In this document: in pieces, positions 23,199 to 35,767 of the stretch | Numbering within the stretch: the stretch's first letter is position 1 | How the letters are laid out: each line of letters opens with the position of its first letter | Source: Buddleja alternifolia | Lineage: Eukaryota > Streptophyta > Magnoliopsida > Lamiales > Scrophulariaceae | Direction: 5' to 3' | NCBI GenBank assembly: GCA_019426215.1 | Contig: CM033400.1 | Span: 17,530,568-17,594,567, forward strand | Length of the DNA: 64,000 nucleotides | Position numbers and translations under genes: made by a program | Notes under the pieces: model-generated | What the model was told of the DNA's origin: nothing | The model's database searches: none | Seen by the model: the letters and a program-made list of their open reading frames with translations, nothing else

Positions 23199-24640
23199 GA
23201 AAGAACCTCAGGTACCTGAAAAATTGTGAAAATAATGAGATTTCAATCGATTATGTTATGAACGGGATACGATGGAACCGAAATGAAGTCAACTTTGACG
23301 ATAAGTTTGCATATCATATAGCGCTAAATATGATGAATGATAATGAGGATCAAGAACCGAAGTTTGTTAATGAATACAGACAAAGAAATGATTGGCCAAA
23401 ATGGAAAGACGCAATTGAGGCAGAGTTAAACTTGTTGCAAAACGAAAAGTTTTTGAATCAATAGTCCGTACACCTGAAGATGTAAAGCCAGTAGGATACA
23501 AATGGGTATTTGTGCGAAAACTAAATGAGAAAGGTGAAATTGTAAGATACAAGGCATGTCTTGTTGCCCAAGGGTTTTCGCAAAGACCTGACATAGATTA
23601 TGAGGAAACATACTCTCCTGTGGTGGATGCAACTACTTTTCAATTTTTAATTAGTCTGGCAGTGCGCTAAAAACTCGATTTGCGTCTAATGGATGTTGTT
23701 ACAGCCTATTTGTATGGCTCGCTTGATAATGATATACATATGAAAATCTCTGAAGGATTTGATATGCATGAAGCATATAATTCAAGTTCTCGAGAACATT
23801 ATTCAATTAAATTAAATAAGTCCTTGTATGGCCTGAAAAAATCTGGATGAATGTGGTATAATCGTCTCAGTGAATATTTATTGAAGGAAGGATACAAGAG
23901 TGATCCAATTTGTTCTTGTATTTTCATGAAAAGATCTGGAAATAAGTTTGTTATAATTACAGTTTATGTTGACGATTTAAATATCATTGAAACTCCTGAA
24001 GAGATTCAAAAAGATGTTATGAAATATCTTGGAAGAACAAAATTTTGCCTTGGGTTGCAAATTGAATATTTAAAGAATGGAATTTTTGTATATCAAGACG
24101 CTTATGTATCAAACGTACTAAAGCGATTTTATATGGATAAATCACATCTATTCTGCACCTCGATGGTCGTAAGGTCACTAGATGTGAACAAAGATCCTTT
24201 TCGACCTCGAGAAAGTGACGAAGAACTACTTGGTCCTGAAGTACCATATCTAAGTGCAATCGGTGCACTAAAGTATCTTGCTTGTCATACTCGACCTGAT
24301 ATAGCATTCGCTGTTAATCTATTAGCAAGATATAGTTCTTTTCCTACATGAAGGTATTGGAATGGGGTTAAGCAAGGACTTCGCTACTTTAGAGGAACAA
24401 TCGATATGGGCTTGTTTTATTCAAATGTACCCAAGTCCGAATCAATTGGATATGCAGATGCTGGACATATGTCTGATCCACATAATGGTCGTTCACAAAA
24501 TGGGCTATTTATTTAAATGTGGTGGCACAGCCATTTCATGGTGATCTATGAAACAAACCATATCGGCCACGTCATGTAATCATGTAGAAATCTTGGCTAT
24601 TCACGAGGTAAGCCGAGTATGTATAAACCGAGTATGTATA
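23199..24640 (+). pseudogene. Copia A reverse transcriptase and RNase H remnant
   Basis: Reads NDWPKWKDAIEAELNLL (23385 on), then YKWVFVRKLNEKGEIVRYKA in a second frame and LRLMDVVTAYLYG with an in-frame stop just before it. SLYGLKKSG follows, then TGA, then YVDDLNIIE with the catalytic YVDD (23967-23978). LACHTRPDIAFAVNLLARYS follows. RNase H continues out of frame to about 24640, where Copia B begins. At least two nonsense codons and two frame changes are visible. Confidence 0.85.
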
Positions 24641-24671
24641 AACCTCGTGAATGGTTTATTTCATTCGGCTT
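24596..24671. other. Hairpin scar at the Copia A / Copia B junction
   Basis: attcacgaggt (about 24599) is repeated inverted as acctcgtgaat (about 24642), and aagccga inverted as tcggctt (about 24665). A 15-bp direct repeat (cgagtatgtataaac) lies between. The segment joins Copia A RNase H to a 5'-truncated Copia B LTR. Confidence 0.7.
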
Positions 24672-25237
24672 AACAAAATAAAAGAATTTTGGGCCCTACA
24701 TGGGGCGTCCATGAGGACGCTCATTAGGGTAGGTTGGATGATCAAATTGGTCTCTTTTGTTTTGTCTTAGTCAACAAGTCATTGAGTTATAAAAGGGCTC
24801 CCTTGACTTTAACCTAAAGAAGAGAATTCATTACATGAATTGTAACTCTCCAAAAGAATAGAAGAAGAAAAATATCCTCCCTCTCTATACACAAAAGTCG
24901 TCGCCCCTATAGAGAACAAGAAGGGAATTTTTCGTCATCAATTCGCGCGTGATAATTTAGAGGCAACGTGATTCGTTGTTGGATTCATCTACAACTTCAA
25001 GAATTGAAGAACATGAGGGTTGAAGAATTCAAGAAGTTCAGCAGTCTAAAGCTTAAAAGAAGAATTGGATTCTCCTACCACCTCGCTTCAAAGGGTAAGT
25101 CGGATTTACTTGTTAATGCATGTTTGAGATTCAATTATGTGAATTAGAGTACACTTTTGGGTTTTAAATTAAATTTTTGAAATCCTTCCGTTGCGTTTAT
25201 GTGTTTTTACGCGAAACCCAACCGTGGTATCAGAGCC

Positions 25238-27280
25238 AATATCTGATTTGCATATTTGATCTCCTTTACGTGATTTAAGAATTGCAAGTTATGTCTTTTT
25301 GAAGCATGTTTGTATGTTTTCTTAAATCTGCGTTTTATCATTTTTGCCTAGAATTTTTTGGTTTTTAGTTATTGTAAATTTGGGAATATTTGATGATATT
25401 GAAAATCAAAAAATACCGAGGAAAAACGGGGCTCGAAAGCCCCGAAAGAAACACGCACAGCACTGTTCACGCGTGAACAATTGCGCGCACTACTGCACGC
25501 AGCAGCTGTTCACGTGGCGCGTCCAGTCATGGCCTGTCGTGCCGTGTGCGTGGCCTGACGGGTCATGTGTTTGTCACCCAATTCGTTGAACCGAGTCTTG
25601 GATTCGAGTCTTAAAACGGGCTATGTTTGGGTCAAAATTGATATTTGGGTTTTGGGTGATTTTAATTAATTGGGTGGATCAAAAGGATGATGACCCAAAT
25701 AATTTAAATCAGGCTCCATTGAAAATTATCCAATTTCGATTTGTTAATTAGTTTGGACTTAATCTAATTAAATCTAAAAGGGCCAATTAGATTGGTGATT
25801 TAGACTTAAATTAAATTTAGCCCAATAAGAAATTAATAAAACGTGCATGTTATTCTAATTAATTATTTTGAGCCCAATTAAATTGAATCCAATTGGACCA
25901 AAAGGATGGTGACTTGGGTTTGATGAAATCGAGCCCAATAAGATTAATTGGAATATAATATTTAATTAGACTTAATTAATTATTTTTCTTAGAGATTAAT
26001 AACTAATTTATGGATTAAATATTATTATTATTTTTCCTCGACTTGGAAATTACTTTATTTTGAATAGGGAATATAAATTATGTTTCTTAGAGATTAATAA
26101 TTTATTTTGTGATCAAATAAAAGTATTCCAATAATAGATGGCTTTAAATCATAATAAAATAAAATAGAATTCCATATTTTATGTATTCTATTAGTAGGAC
26201 TAATATTATTTTAATTAAAGGTAGATGTATTTAATTTTAATTTCGTACATCTAAATCATCTAGTTGGACTAGAATGATTTTAATTGAAATAGTGAATGTA
26301 TAAAACATTGGGAAGTTTATAAGGACTTTTTAGTTGTACTAAAATTTTAATAATCGACATAAGTGATTTAATATTGCGAGCATGTATTAAATGATGCGAG
26401 CATGTATTAATTGATGCGAGCATGTCTTATGTGATTGTAACACTAATCATAGATTTAGGATTATATGTTTCACCTTTAATTTTATGGGTTATCAAATTTG
26501 AAGCTATTTTTTATATTCTTAGAAATAATGCATGAAGTTGTTTTAGGAATCGAGATGAAATGGTTCAAAATTGATAAAGTCAAAAGACCCATGAATGTTT
26601 AATAGGTTTAATCTATACCTTTTTCATGACCCATTGGCTCGGACCCTCTAGTAAAAGTCCATGATCAAGTGGTGAATTTATTTATTTAAATTCCATAATT
26701 ATTTATTGAAAGGCATGATTATTAGTAGTATTTTTATGCATGATCAATATAGAATCAAAGCGCTATATAAATTGAATAATGTGCAAAGTGAGACCAAAAT
26801 CTTTTGAAAATAATTTGAAATTTTATTAAGTGCATGAAATGCCTTAATCGAAGCATATTTCACCCCAGAAACCTGTTCGGTTGCAAGGTGAAATTCAAAT
26901 GTTAGATTATAGGAGTTAGTGGGAATGAACTCGGGTAGTTCACGAGCTTAGAAACCTGTTCGGTTGTGGTTGGGTGAACTATGGGGAAAGGTATTAAAAT
27001 GTTTATTAGATAAATTGATATTTGATATCATCTCAAATAATTAATGGGCCAAAAACCGGTTAGGTTGCAACCCATTTAGTTAATTGAGGACCTTAATACT
27101 CGCTGTGGAATTGATGCCAATGATGATTCCCGATTTTGACATGGGAGTGTGGGATTCGAAAAATGCAGTGGGAGCCAACATAAATTTTAAGTCCTTAATT
27201 TTTCTTGGTTAAGTCAAAACAAGTAATCTAATAAATCTGGTTTATTTCTGCAGTTATTTTCTCCTTTATCTCTCTCAAAT
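25238..27280 (+). other. Copia B untranslated leader
   Basis: Mostly AT-rich with no open frame of note. A GC-rich island (25420-25590) contains several cacgcg/gcgtg words and inverted words (gttcacgcgtgaac). gcgagcatgt is repeated three times near 26378-26425, and gaaacctgttcggtt is repeated near 26868 and 26950. The same landmarks recur in reverse orientation in the minus-strand element at 61.7-63.9 kb. Confidence 0.6.
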
Positions 27281-28186
27281 ATGACAAACCCACTTTCAAT
27301 TCTACTCGAAAAGAATACCCTGACTGGACTCAATTATGTGGACTGACTTAGAAATTTGAGGATTGTCCTCAATATGGAATCTCTGGGATACGTCTTGGAG
27401 GCTGATATCCCGGCGGCTCCTACTAGAACACGTGCCAACGAAGAAGAGGTCCAAGCCCATGAAAAATGGGTTAAGGACGACCTCCGGGTGAGAGGATACA
27501 TGGTGGGATCTATGACTAATGATCTTCAAAGGTCACATGATAAGATGCTCACTGCAAGAGCTATCCCAGCTCACCTGGTAGAGCTCTATGGAGTGCATAG
27601 TCGAACTGCTCGATATGATATATCGAAAGAGATCTTCGGAGCCAAGATGAAAGAAAGTGAGAAGGTTGGTGATCATGTCCTCAAAATGATTTCGGGGATT
27701 GAGAAATTGGAAGCTCTCGAATTCACCATGAACGTCACCCTTCAAACTGACTTAATCTTGCAGTCTCTTCCTGATTCCTTTTCCCAATTTGTGGTTAACT
27801 TTAACTGCAATGAGATAGAGTGCAATTTAGCTGGGCTAATGAACAAATTGGTTACTGCATAATCTCAAATGAAACCAAAGGGAAAGGAAACTGCCTTGCT
27901 CATCTCTTCTGGACCTAAAAGGTCTAAGTCTAAGAAGAAGAAGAACAAGAAAAAGTCTGGCGAGCTTGGAACTCAAGGGTTGTCAAGAAGGGTAAGGGAA
28001 AGGTTCAATGGGTTTTACAAGAGCAAAGAGCCTAAGAAAATGAATAGATGTCTCGAATGCGGTGAGCTTGGCCATTGGAAGAGGAACTATCCCAAATTAG
28101 GCAAAGGAGCACAAGGTAAAGAACTACTTGTTTTTGAAACTAATGACCGTATTTTCTACTTCGTAGATTCTGGACTAAGGGGCTAG
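27281..28186 (+). pseudogene. Copia B gag and start of protease, broken
   Basis: True ATG at 27281 (MTNPLSILLEKNTLTGLNYV). In-frame nonsense codons lie at 27344 (TGA after NYVD, where the family has Trp) and 27860 (TAA where the sister copy at 61.3 kb has CAA). The UBN2-type gag domain runs across 27356-27862. A Lys-rich stretch and a zinc knuckle CLECGELGHWKRNY follow, again with the last Cys replaced by Tyr. The frame ends in VDSG, the protease active-site triplet, and is then broken by a small insertion before the next frame. Confidence 0.88.
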
Positions 28187-28202
28187 TGCCCATGTATGTT
28201 GT

Positions 28203-29158
28203 TTGGATCAGGATCTGCAGAGAAGTAGAAAGCTAGGCCGAGAAGAAGTGATGATCAAAGTAGGCAGTGGGAAAAGCGTCGCAGCTACTAGGATTGGATC
28301 TACTTCTCTTTATTTGAATTCTGGACATTTATTGTTTTTAGATAATGCTTTAGTTTTGCCCAAGGGGCTTAAGAACATTGTATCTATTCCTATCTTAGTT
28401 AAGATTGGATATACATTCCATTTTTCTAAATTTAATTGCGACATTTATTATAGAAATAAATTTGTTGGCAATGCTTGTTTAGTTAATGGTTTGTATTATT
28501 TGAATGTCCGTAATTCATTTGTTGTGAATGTTGTAACACGTAAACGTGGTAGGCAAGAAGCTAACCTAAGACTCAAGTGGCATCTTAGACTAGGCCATGC
28601 CGGAGAGCACAAGATCCACAAAATGGAAAAAGATGGGCTATTAAGCTCACTGGGGTCGGATCCCATTCCAACATGTGAATCATGTCTCTTAGGAAAAATG
28701 GCTAGATCTCCCTTCACCGGGACTTTTAAAAGAGCTACTCAAGTCTTAGGGTTAGTGCATACCGACGCCTGCGGACCATTTGGAGAAATGGCTCGTGGAG
28801 GTTTCTACTACTTCATCACTTTCATAGACGATCATTCAAGATATGGTCTAGTGTATCTGATGAAGCAAAAGTCTGAATCCTTTGAAAGATTCAAGGAGTT
28901 CAAAGCCTTAGTAGAAAATCAAACTGGGCAAAATATAACACTCTACGATCGGATCGTGGAGGAAAATATATGAGTGCCGAGTTTGATGAATTCCTTAGAC
29001 AACAAGGAATAATGTTACAACTAACACCACCAGCAACTCCTCAACTAAATGGAGTTACCGAGCGATGGAACCGAACATTGTTGGACATGGTTCGTTCCAT
29101 GCTTAGTTACATTGATTTACCCATTTCTGCTCCTTACTGCTGCTCATGTTTTGAATAG
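28203..29158 (+). pseudogene. Copia B protease end and integrase, frameshifted
   Basis: The frame contains the pre-integrase finger (LRLGHAGEHKIHKMEK ... CESCLLGKMA), then the catalytic Asp contexts HTDACGPFGE and FITFIDDHSRYG. One extra base near 28948 shifts the frame in the LRSDRGGEY region, and a TGA follows at 28971. Integrase continues in the next frame with LTPPATPQLNGVTERWNRT, which holds the third catalytic Glu environment. Confidence 0.88.
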
Positions 29159-31140
29159 ATGTCCCTCCAAATCCGTTCCTAAAACTCCGCATGAGATGTG
29201 GAATAATAGGAAACAGAGTCTTAATCACATTAAGATTTGGGGATGTCCCGCTTATGTCAAGAAGACTAAAGTGGAGAAATTGGAGACAAGATCCCTCATG
29301 GGACGTTTCATTGGTTATCCTGAAGATTCCATGGGATTCTTCTTTTACCTGCATGATGATCAGAGAATCATCGTGGCCCTACAAGCTCACTTCCTTGAAG
29401 ATGAGTTCATCTTGGAAGGGAGCAAAGGTAGGAAAATTGTTCTACAAGAACAAAATGAAACTCCCTCAGAGACATCTTTCTAAGAACCAAGGCCTGAGCA
29501 CAACCACCACGTAGATCTAGTTGAATACCATATGAACCTGAGAGGTATGGGTATCTACTGTAGGGGGAGCTAGAGCTTCACACTGTAGTACAAGAAGGTC
29601 ATGAAGATGATCCTTGTACCTATGATCAAGCGATGGTGGATGTCGATGCTTCAAGATGGCGAGAAGCCATGGAAACAGAAATGAACTTTATGCAATCAAA
29701 CCAAGTCTGGATTTTGGTAGATCGTCCTGAAGGTATCATGCCTATAGGATGTAAGTGGATCTACAAAAAGAAAGATAGGTAGTGATGGCAAGGTTGACAT
29801 TTTTAAAGCCAGGTTCGTAGCAAAAAGGTATAGTCAAAGAGAAGGAATTGACTATCACAAAACCTTTTCGCCCGTGGCCATGATAAAGTCCATACAAATA
29901 CTGTTATCCATAGCTGCATACTTAGATTATGAGATATGGCAGATGGATGTCAAAACGGCTTTTCTGAATGGATTCTTCGAGGAGGATATCTATATAGAAC
30001 AGCCAAAGGGTTTTGTATCCAAGTCTGATATCCATAAAGTATGTAAACTTGAGAGGTCCATCTATGGTCTCAAGCAAGCATCTAGAAGCTGGAATCTCCG
30101 TTTTGATGAAGTAGTAAAGGGATATGGCTATATCAAGAATGAAGATAAACCCTGTGTCTACAAGAAGACTAGGGGAGCAAACTCTCATTCTTAGTACTAT
30201 ATGTGGACGACATTCTGCTTATAGGAAATGACGTTAGAATGCTTACCACAATCAAGAAATGGCTTTCGAGTACGTTTTCCATGAAAGACTTAGGAGAAGC
30301 GACATACATTCTAGGAATTCGTATCTACAGGGATAGAACGAATAGAATGATAGGTCTCTCTCAAGCCCTTTACTTAGAAAAGGTCCTAAAGAGGTTTAAG
30401 ATGGACAATTCTAAGAAAGGGTTTCTTCCCATGAGGCATGGAGTACACTTGTCCAAGTCTATGTGCCCTCAAAGTGAGGAAGATAGGCAGGAGATGAGTA
30501 ATGTACCCTATGCTTCTGCATTAGGTAGCCTGATGTATGCAATGCTATGTACTAGACCCGACATTGCCTATGTTGTGAGCGTGGTGAGTCGATTTCAGGC
30601 AAACCTGAGAAAAGAACATTAGATAGCTGTGAAAAATATATTAAAGTATCTGAAAAGAACTAAGGATGTGATTCTCATCTATGGAGGTGGAGACCTGAAG
30701 ATGGAAGGTTATTCTGATTCAGACTTTCAATCTGATGTTGACGACCGAAAATCCACTTGGGGTTTGTTTTTACTCTCAATGGTAGAGCGATGTCTTGGAA
30801 AAGTTCCAAACAAAGCACAACTGCTGATTCCACCACTGAAGAGGAGTATGTGGCAGCCTCAGAGGCAGCGAAAGAAGCTGTTTGGATGAGAAAGTTTCTT
30901 GTAGAACTTGAATCGGTCCCTAGTGCTCAGCTCCCATTACCACTTTATTGTGATAACAATGTAGCTATAGCGCAAGCCAAGGAACCGAGGTCTCATAGCA
31001 AATCCAAACACATTGAGAGAAGATTTCACATCATCAGGGAGATCGTTGGCAGAGGAGAGATAGCAATGCAGAAAATAGCTTCAGCTGACAATTTAACTGA
31101 CCCGTTCACCAAACAACTACCTCAGGCTGTTTTGGACTGA
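29159..31140 (+). pseudogene. Copia B integrase C-terminus, reverse transcriptase and RNase H, broken
   Basis: Covers KIWGCPAYVK and the LMGRFIGYPEDSMGF block (integrase core end) and SRWREAMETEMNFM at 29650. Reverse transcriptase follows with WQMDVKTAFLNGFFEEDIYI, SIYGLKQASRSW and YVDDILLIGND around 30200 (catalytic YVDD present), then CTRPDIAYVVSVVSRF. RNase H spans 30629-31140, with GYSDSDFQSDVDDRKSTWG and DNLTDPFTK. At least four frame changes or stops are visible (near 29480, 29780, 30192, 30620). Confidence 0.88.
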
Positions 31141-31200
31141 CAACTGGAAAGGATGGGTATTAGATACGACAATGAGTGGCATTGAGTGTAAGTGGGAGAT

Positions 31201-32980
31201 TGTTAAGATTATGCCCTCAGATGTCATAGAGGATAGTATGAATATGGCATCTATCTTGTATTGAACTTAAATATTATTTATAATAAAAGGCATCATTTAA
31301 GTTTTCACATAATTCTTATCTGTATCTATAAGTTGTGTAAAACATTTTGTCCATGTTTTCAGAGCGATCCCTCTACTTCCTATGGGATAGGAAGAGTAGC
31401 ACTAGAGAGATCGATTTTGATTACTAAAACAAGTTCGCAAGTAATATGAAGTCTTTAATGGACGAATAAAGACTTTGAATACTTGTACAATCTTAACTCC
31501 GACATGGGAGTGCCTGTCTAGTGTCATGGGATGATAGGACTTTAAGATTGTAGGCACATCTGTGGAACTGATATGCTCGAACACGACTCGCATCGGTTCT
31601 GTCACATGGGTTTTCACTCTGTGACTGTCAATGACAGAACTGATTATGTGTAATAGGTATATGTGAACCTTTGACTTGAAGTATCAGGCTGAACATGCAC
31701 TTGTGAAGTCAAGTCTTTCACTAGAGTAGTTAGACCCAATTCACCTGTTGGTGGGGTCAACCTCGAAATGCGGATTTGATAGGCAAGTGGTAGTCTTAGC
31801 AGATATCTAAGAAGGATTTGTTCTCTCATAAGTGAATGTGAATGTACCCTATGTAATTATAGATAAATAGAGATCAAAATCTTTGGCCAAAAGCAAACGA
31901 GACGATTGTGCTAGGCACCAAATCGATCTCAATGATCTCGTATTATTATAATTTATACATATGGTCAAGTCCAGTGAGTTTGACATAACCATGACTCTCA
32001 CTTGATCGGGGAACGTGAACGAAGGGTTTATATATACACGGTATTTACAATTGAAAGGTTGTGGAATGATCCATTCATTCGTATTTCATTTGGGTTACGA
32101 AGTGAACCACATGACTGGCTAAGTGTTACCCACTTCCTTTGGTTTCCTCTCATTGCCAAATGAAACGAACCTAAAGATTCACGCTAAAGAATTGATGAAG
32201 AAAATTGAAAAAGGGATTTTCTATTTTCTATTTTATTTTGGAGAGATTTAATTTATTGGATAAGTTAAATAATTAATTGCTTATTGGATAAGATAATTAA
32301 TTATTGGATAAGATTAATTAATTTCTTAGAGAAATATATTAATGAGTTAATTTATCTAATTAATTTTATTATTTAATTAATATATTTATTTATTGGTTAA
32401 AATAAATAATTAATTGAATAAAGAAATTAACAAAACAAAAGAATTTCGGGCCCTACATGGGGTGTCCATGAGGACGCTCATTAGGCTAGGTTGGATGATC
32501 AAATTGGTCTCTTTTGTTTTGTCTTGGTCAACAAGTCATTGAGTTATAAAGGGGCTCTCTTGACTTTAACCTAAAGAAAAGAATACATTACATGAATTGT
32601 AACTCTCCAAAAGAATAGAAGAAGAAAAATATCCTCCCTCTCTATACACAAAAGCCGTCACCCCTATAGAGAACAAGAAGGAAATTTTTCGTCATCAATT
32701 CGAGCGTGATAATTTAGAGGCAACATGATGCGTTGTTGGATTCATCTACAACTTCAAGAATTGAAGAACACGAGGGTTGAAGAATTCAAGAAGTTCATCA
32801 ATCTAAAGCTTAAAAGAAGAATTGGATTCTCCTACCACCTTGCTTCAACGGGTAAGTCGGATTTACTCGTTAATGCATGGTTGAGATTCAATTATGCGAA
32901 TTAGAGTACACTTTTGGGTTTTAAATTAAATTTTTGAAATCCTTCCGCTGCGTTTTTGTGTTTTTATGCGAAACCCAACA
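31201..32980 (+). repeat. Copia B 3' LTR
   Basis: 1780 bp, begins TGTTAAGATTATGCCC, ends GCGAAACCCAACA. It includes an attaatta-rich tract at 32240-32420. The last 550 bp match 24672-25223. Confidence 0.92.
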
Positions 32981-33172
32981 ACAATACGTGCTCCACTCTT
33001 TTTCCCTTAACCAAGGTTCACTGGGTTTTCCTGGTAAGACTTTTAATGAGGCAGCATCTGATTGCGTATTGATATGTACTCTTTTTCCTTCACTAGGTTT
33101 TTGTCCCATTATGTTTTTTCTAGTAAGGTTTTAACGAGTCATATTCCTAGATAATGGACATCCAAGGGAGAG
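32981..33172 (+). other. Copia A 3' untranslated tail
   Basis: Copia A resumes after the Copia B LTR with the tctttttcccttaaccaagg and gtaaggttttaacgag type repeats common in the 3' tails of this copia group, followed by the purine tract and 3' LTR. Confidence 0.8.
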
Positions 33173-33427
33173 TGTTATAAATATATGATATTATGTGGAT
33201 GTCTATACAACTTCAAAACCTTTTATCTCCATGACTTCTCACCTCATCATCAATATAATTCATTGTAATTTATATTCCCACTTTATGTAATCAACCTTTG
33301 ATGTTCTTATTTTGTGCCTATAAGTAGGCTATGCCATTGTATTGTAAAGACACAGAAAATCAAGTAAAGAATTCTCTCATTCTATTGTCTCTCTACTTTA
33401 TAATATTTCGGGGTTATTTTCATAACA
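33173..33427 (+). repeat. Copia A 3' LTR
   Basis: 255 bp, TG...CA ends, directly followed by the duplicated AAATG. Confidence 0.95.
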
Positions 33428-35572
33428 AAATGTTGCTTTTTTGCTTTATTGTATTTATTCAACCAGGCGTCAAAATGATCCCATTCTTGCAGGGTTACAA
33501 ATAATATATATCAAAATCTATAATTTATATGTTCAATTTTATTTTTTTTTACAAAAACCACCAAGGGTGGGGGGTTAAGGCATTGACCCACCAACCTGTA
33601 TATTAACAGTTAATTGCCAGGACTTACAAGAGAAGGGAGAAAGCAATCTCGAAATTACAAAAGAGAACCCCTAATTCACAAATCACCAAACTAACCAAAC
33701 CAAAACAGAAGCTTTCAAGGGACCTAGCACTACTATAAGGGACCCAATATACATAAAAAAGAACATCATTTTCTTTACAGCCCACAATAATCTGCTATAC
33801 AAAAGGTGCTTCACAGTAAGTCTGGACACTTAGCTTCGAGGGGAAGGAAATCGGAAGTAAGGGAAGTTCCACTCATCAAGACGAAGTATTCCACCAATCT
33901 TACCTTGAAGTTGGTGAGCAAGGAGAAGCACACTTGTCTCTGAATTACATGCAAGATTAGCCAAAAAATCAGCCACTGCATTACCTTCACGATAGACATG
34001 GGAGATAAACACATCCATACTTCCAAGCAGAACACGAATTTTGGTGAGGATATTTTGCAAGGACCAGTGACCTTTGGATGGAGAAGCGAGAAGGTGGATG
34101 ATAGCTTTGGCATCCAATTCAAGCCACAACTGTACTATTCCATGATTCTTACATAATTCCAAACCCCTGAACACTGCAAAAAGCTCCGCAAAAGGAGAAA
34201 CCAACAAATTGAATAAAGGAGAAAAATAAGTCGTTTGAGCAGTTTTTTTTATGAAAATAGTGACTTTTTCTTGTTTTCGCCTCATTTTTCTCCTTTTTTC
34301 GTGTATTTTTGGGTTTCAACTTAAACATATAAATTGTAGATTTTCATATAAACCTTAAAACACTGAAAGAATGAGATCATTTCGATGCTTGGTTGAATAA
34401 ATACGATAAAGTAAAAAAGCAACATTTGAGCTTTTCTTTTTAAGAAAATAATGACTTTTAGTCTTATTTCTGGCTCATTTTTCTCCCTCTTCCGTGCATT
34501 TTTGTGGTTTCGATTTTACATGTAAAATGTAGATTTTTAGATAAACTTTATAACTCCACAAGAATCGGATCATTTTGATGCCCGGTTGAAGAAATACGAT
34601 AAAGCGAAAAATCAACATTTGACCATTTTTTTTGGAAGAAAATGATGACTTTATTATTGTTTCCGGCTCATTTTTCTCCCTTTTCCGTTTATTTTTAGAT
34701 TTTGACTTGAACTTATAAATTGTAGACTTTATAACTTTGTAACCCTCCAAGAATGAAATCATTTCGATGTCCGGTTGAAGAAATACGATAAATAAAAAAG
34801 CAACATTTGAGCATTTTTTTAAGAAAATAATGACATTTTTCTTGTTACCGGCACATTTTTCTCCCTTTTTCATGCATGTTTAGGTTTCAACTTGTGCATA
34901 TAAATTGTAAATTTCATATAAACTTGATAACCCCGCAAGTATGGAATCATTTCGACGACCGGTTGAAAAAATACGACAAAGCAAAAAAAGCAACATTTGA
35001 GCATCTTTTTGAAGAAAATAATGATTTTTTCCTTGTTTTTGGCTCATTATTCTCCCTTTTTTGTGCATCTTTAGGTTTTGACTCGAACATATAAATTGTA
35101 AACTTTCATATAAATTTTGTAACCACGCAAGAATGAGATCATTTCAATCCCCAATTGTAAAAATACGATAAAACAACATTTGAAAAAAAATTACAAAAAA
35201 AATACTGACTTTTTCCTTGTTTTCTGCTCATTTTTCTCCCTTTTTCGTGTATTTTTAGGTTCGACTTGAACATTTAAATTGTAAATTTTCATATAAACTT
35301 TGTAACCCCACAAGAATGGGATCATTCTGATGACTGTTTGCCCATTCCGCTTTTCCCGATAGTGGAATGGAAAATTTTAATAAAAAAAAATATATAAATT
35401 GCATTCCGCTCTTCCCTAAAGCGGAATGCAATTTATTTATTAAAAAAAAATTATTCATTCTGCTATTGGTTATAGCGGAACCAGTCAAATTCCGCTATAA
35501 CCAAGAGCGGATTGTGCAACTTTTTGAAGGCTAATAAAAGTTGTATTATTTTAATAATTATTATTTATTTTT
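33428..35572. mobile_element. Foldback element F1, right part
   Basis: At 33428-33540 the core unit is read in reverse complement. From about 34226 to 35335 it is read forward as six tandem degenerate units of 183-196 bp, each with catttttctccc, aaattgtaga and atcatttcgatg-type words. The orientation change near 33.5-34.2 kb marks the foldback centre, now filled by a LINE fragment. Palindromic modules (gcattccgctc, agcggaatgc) and the terminal aatccgctct/ccttcaaaaagt end lie at 35340-35570. The small frames in this region are repeat-borne, not genes. Confidence 0.75.
33541..34225 (-). mobile_element. 5'-truncated LINE (L1 type) 3' end with RNase H
   Basis: The minus-strand frame from about 34205 to 33830 encodes an RNase H domain of the plant LINE type, with AELFAVFRGLELCKNHGI, WLELDAKAIIHLL and FISHVYREGNAVADFLANL. 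The 3' untranslated region runs left to a T-run at 33541-33552, which is the poly(A) tail on the minus strand. Everything upstream of RNase H is missing, as in abortive target-primed insertion. Confidence 0.85.
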
Positions 35573-35767
35573 GTATTATTTATTTATTTTTTCCCTCCAT
35601 AACTCATACCCTGAATCAAGTTTCGAAATAAAGGTGTGTTGCATGGTTAAAAGGAAGGACTATTCCATCTCAATTGTTGTTGGGAAGTTACACTTTTTGG
35701 ACCTCCATTTATCGGCGTTTACTTAACAATTTACCATTTTTTCCCCCTATCAATCTATTTATTATTT

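Larger units (their letters stand above)
24672..32980 (+). mobile_element. Copia B: Ty1/copia element with truncated 5' LTR, nested in Copia A
   Basis: The 3' LTR is 31201-32980. The 5' LTR retains only its last ~550 bp (24672-25223), as the match starts at ttaacaaaa. A perfect TGGTATCAGAGCC primer site (25225-25237, initiator tRNA-Met) follows the 5' LTR, and a purine tract (aagtgggagat) precedes the 3' LTR. A 2-kb leader (25238-27280) comes before gag. The gene order is gag, PR, INT, RT, RH in copia style. Coding parts have stops and frame changes. No duplication can be scored because the 5' edge is lost. Confidence 0.92.
18384..33432 (+). mobile_element. Copia A: Ty1/copia LTR retrotransposon, 18389-33427, with AAATG duplication
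   Basis: LTRs at 18389-18645 and 33173-33427 begin TGTTATAAATATATG and end TTTTCATAACA. The 5-bp AAATG is identical on both outer sides (18384-18388 and 33428-33432). The sequence next to the 5' LTR, cgttctcagcacga, is a plausible internal (half) initiator-tRNA primer site. The 3' LTR is preceded by a purine tract (ccaagggagag). Internal order is gag, protease, integrase, reverse transcriptase, RNase H, as in Ty1/copia. Coding parts carry many stops and frame changes. A solo LTR and Copia B are inserted within, so only about 5 kb belongs to Copia A itself. Confidence 0.93.
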
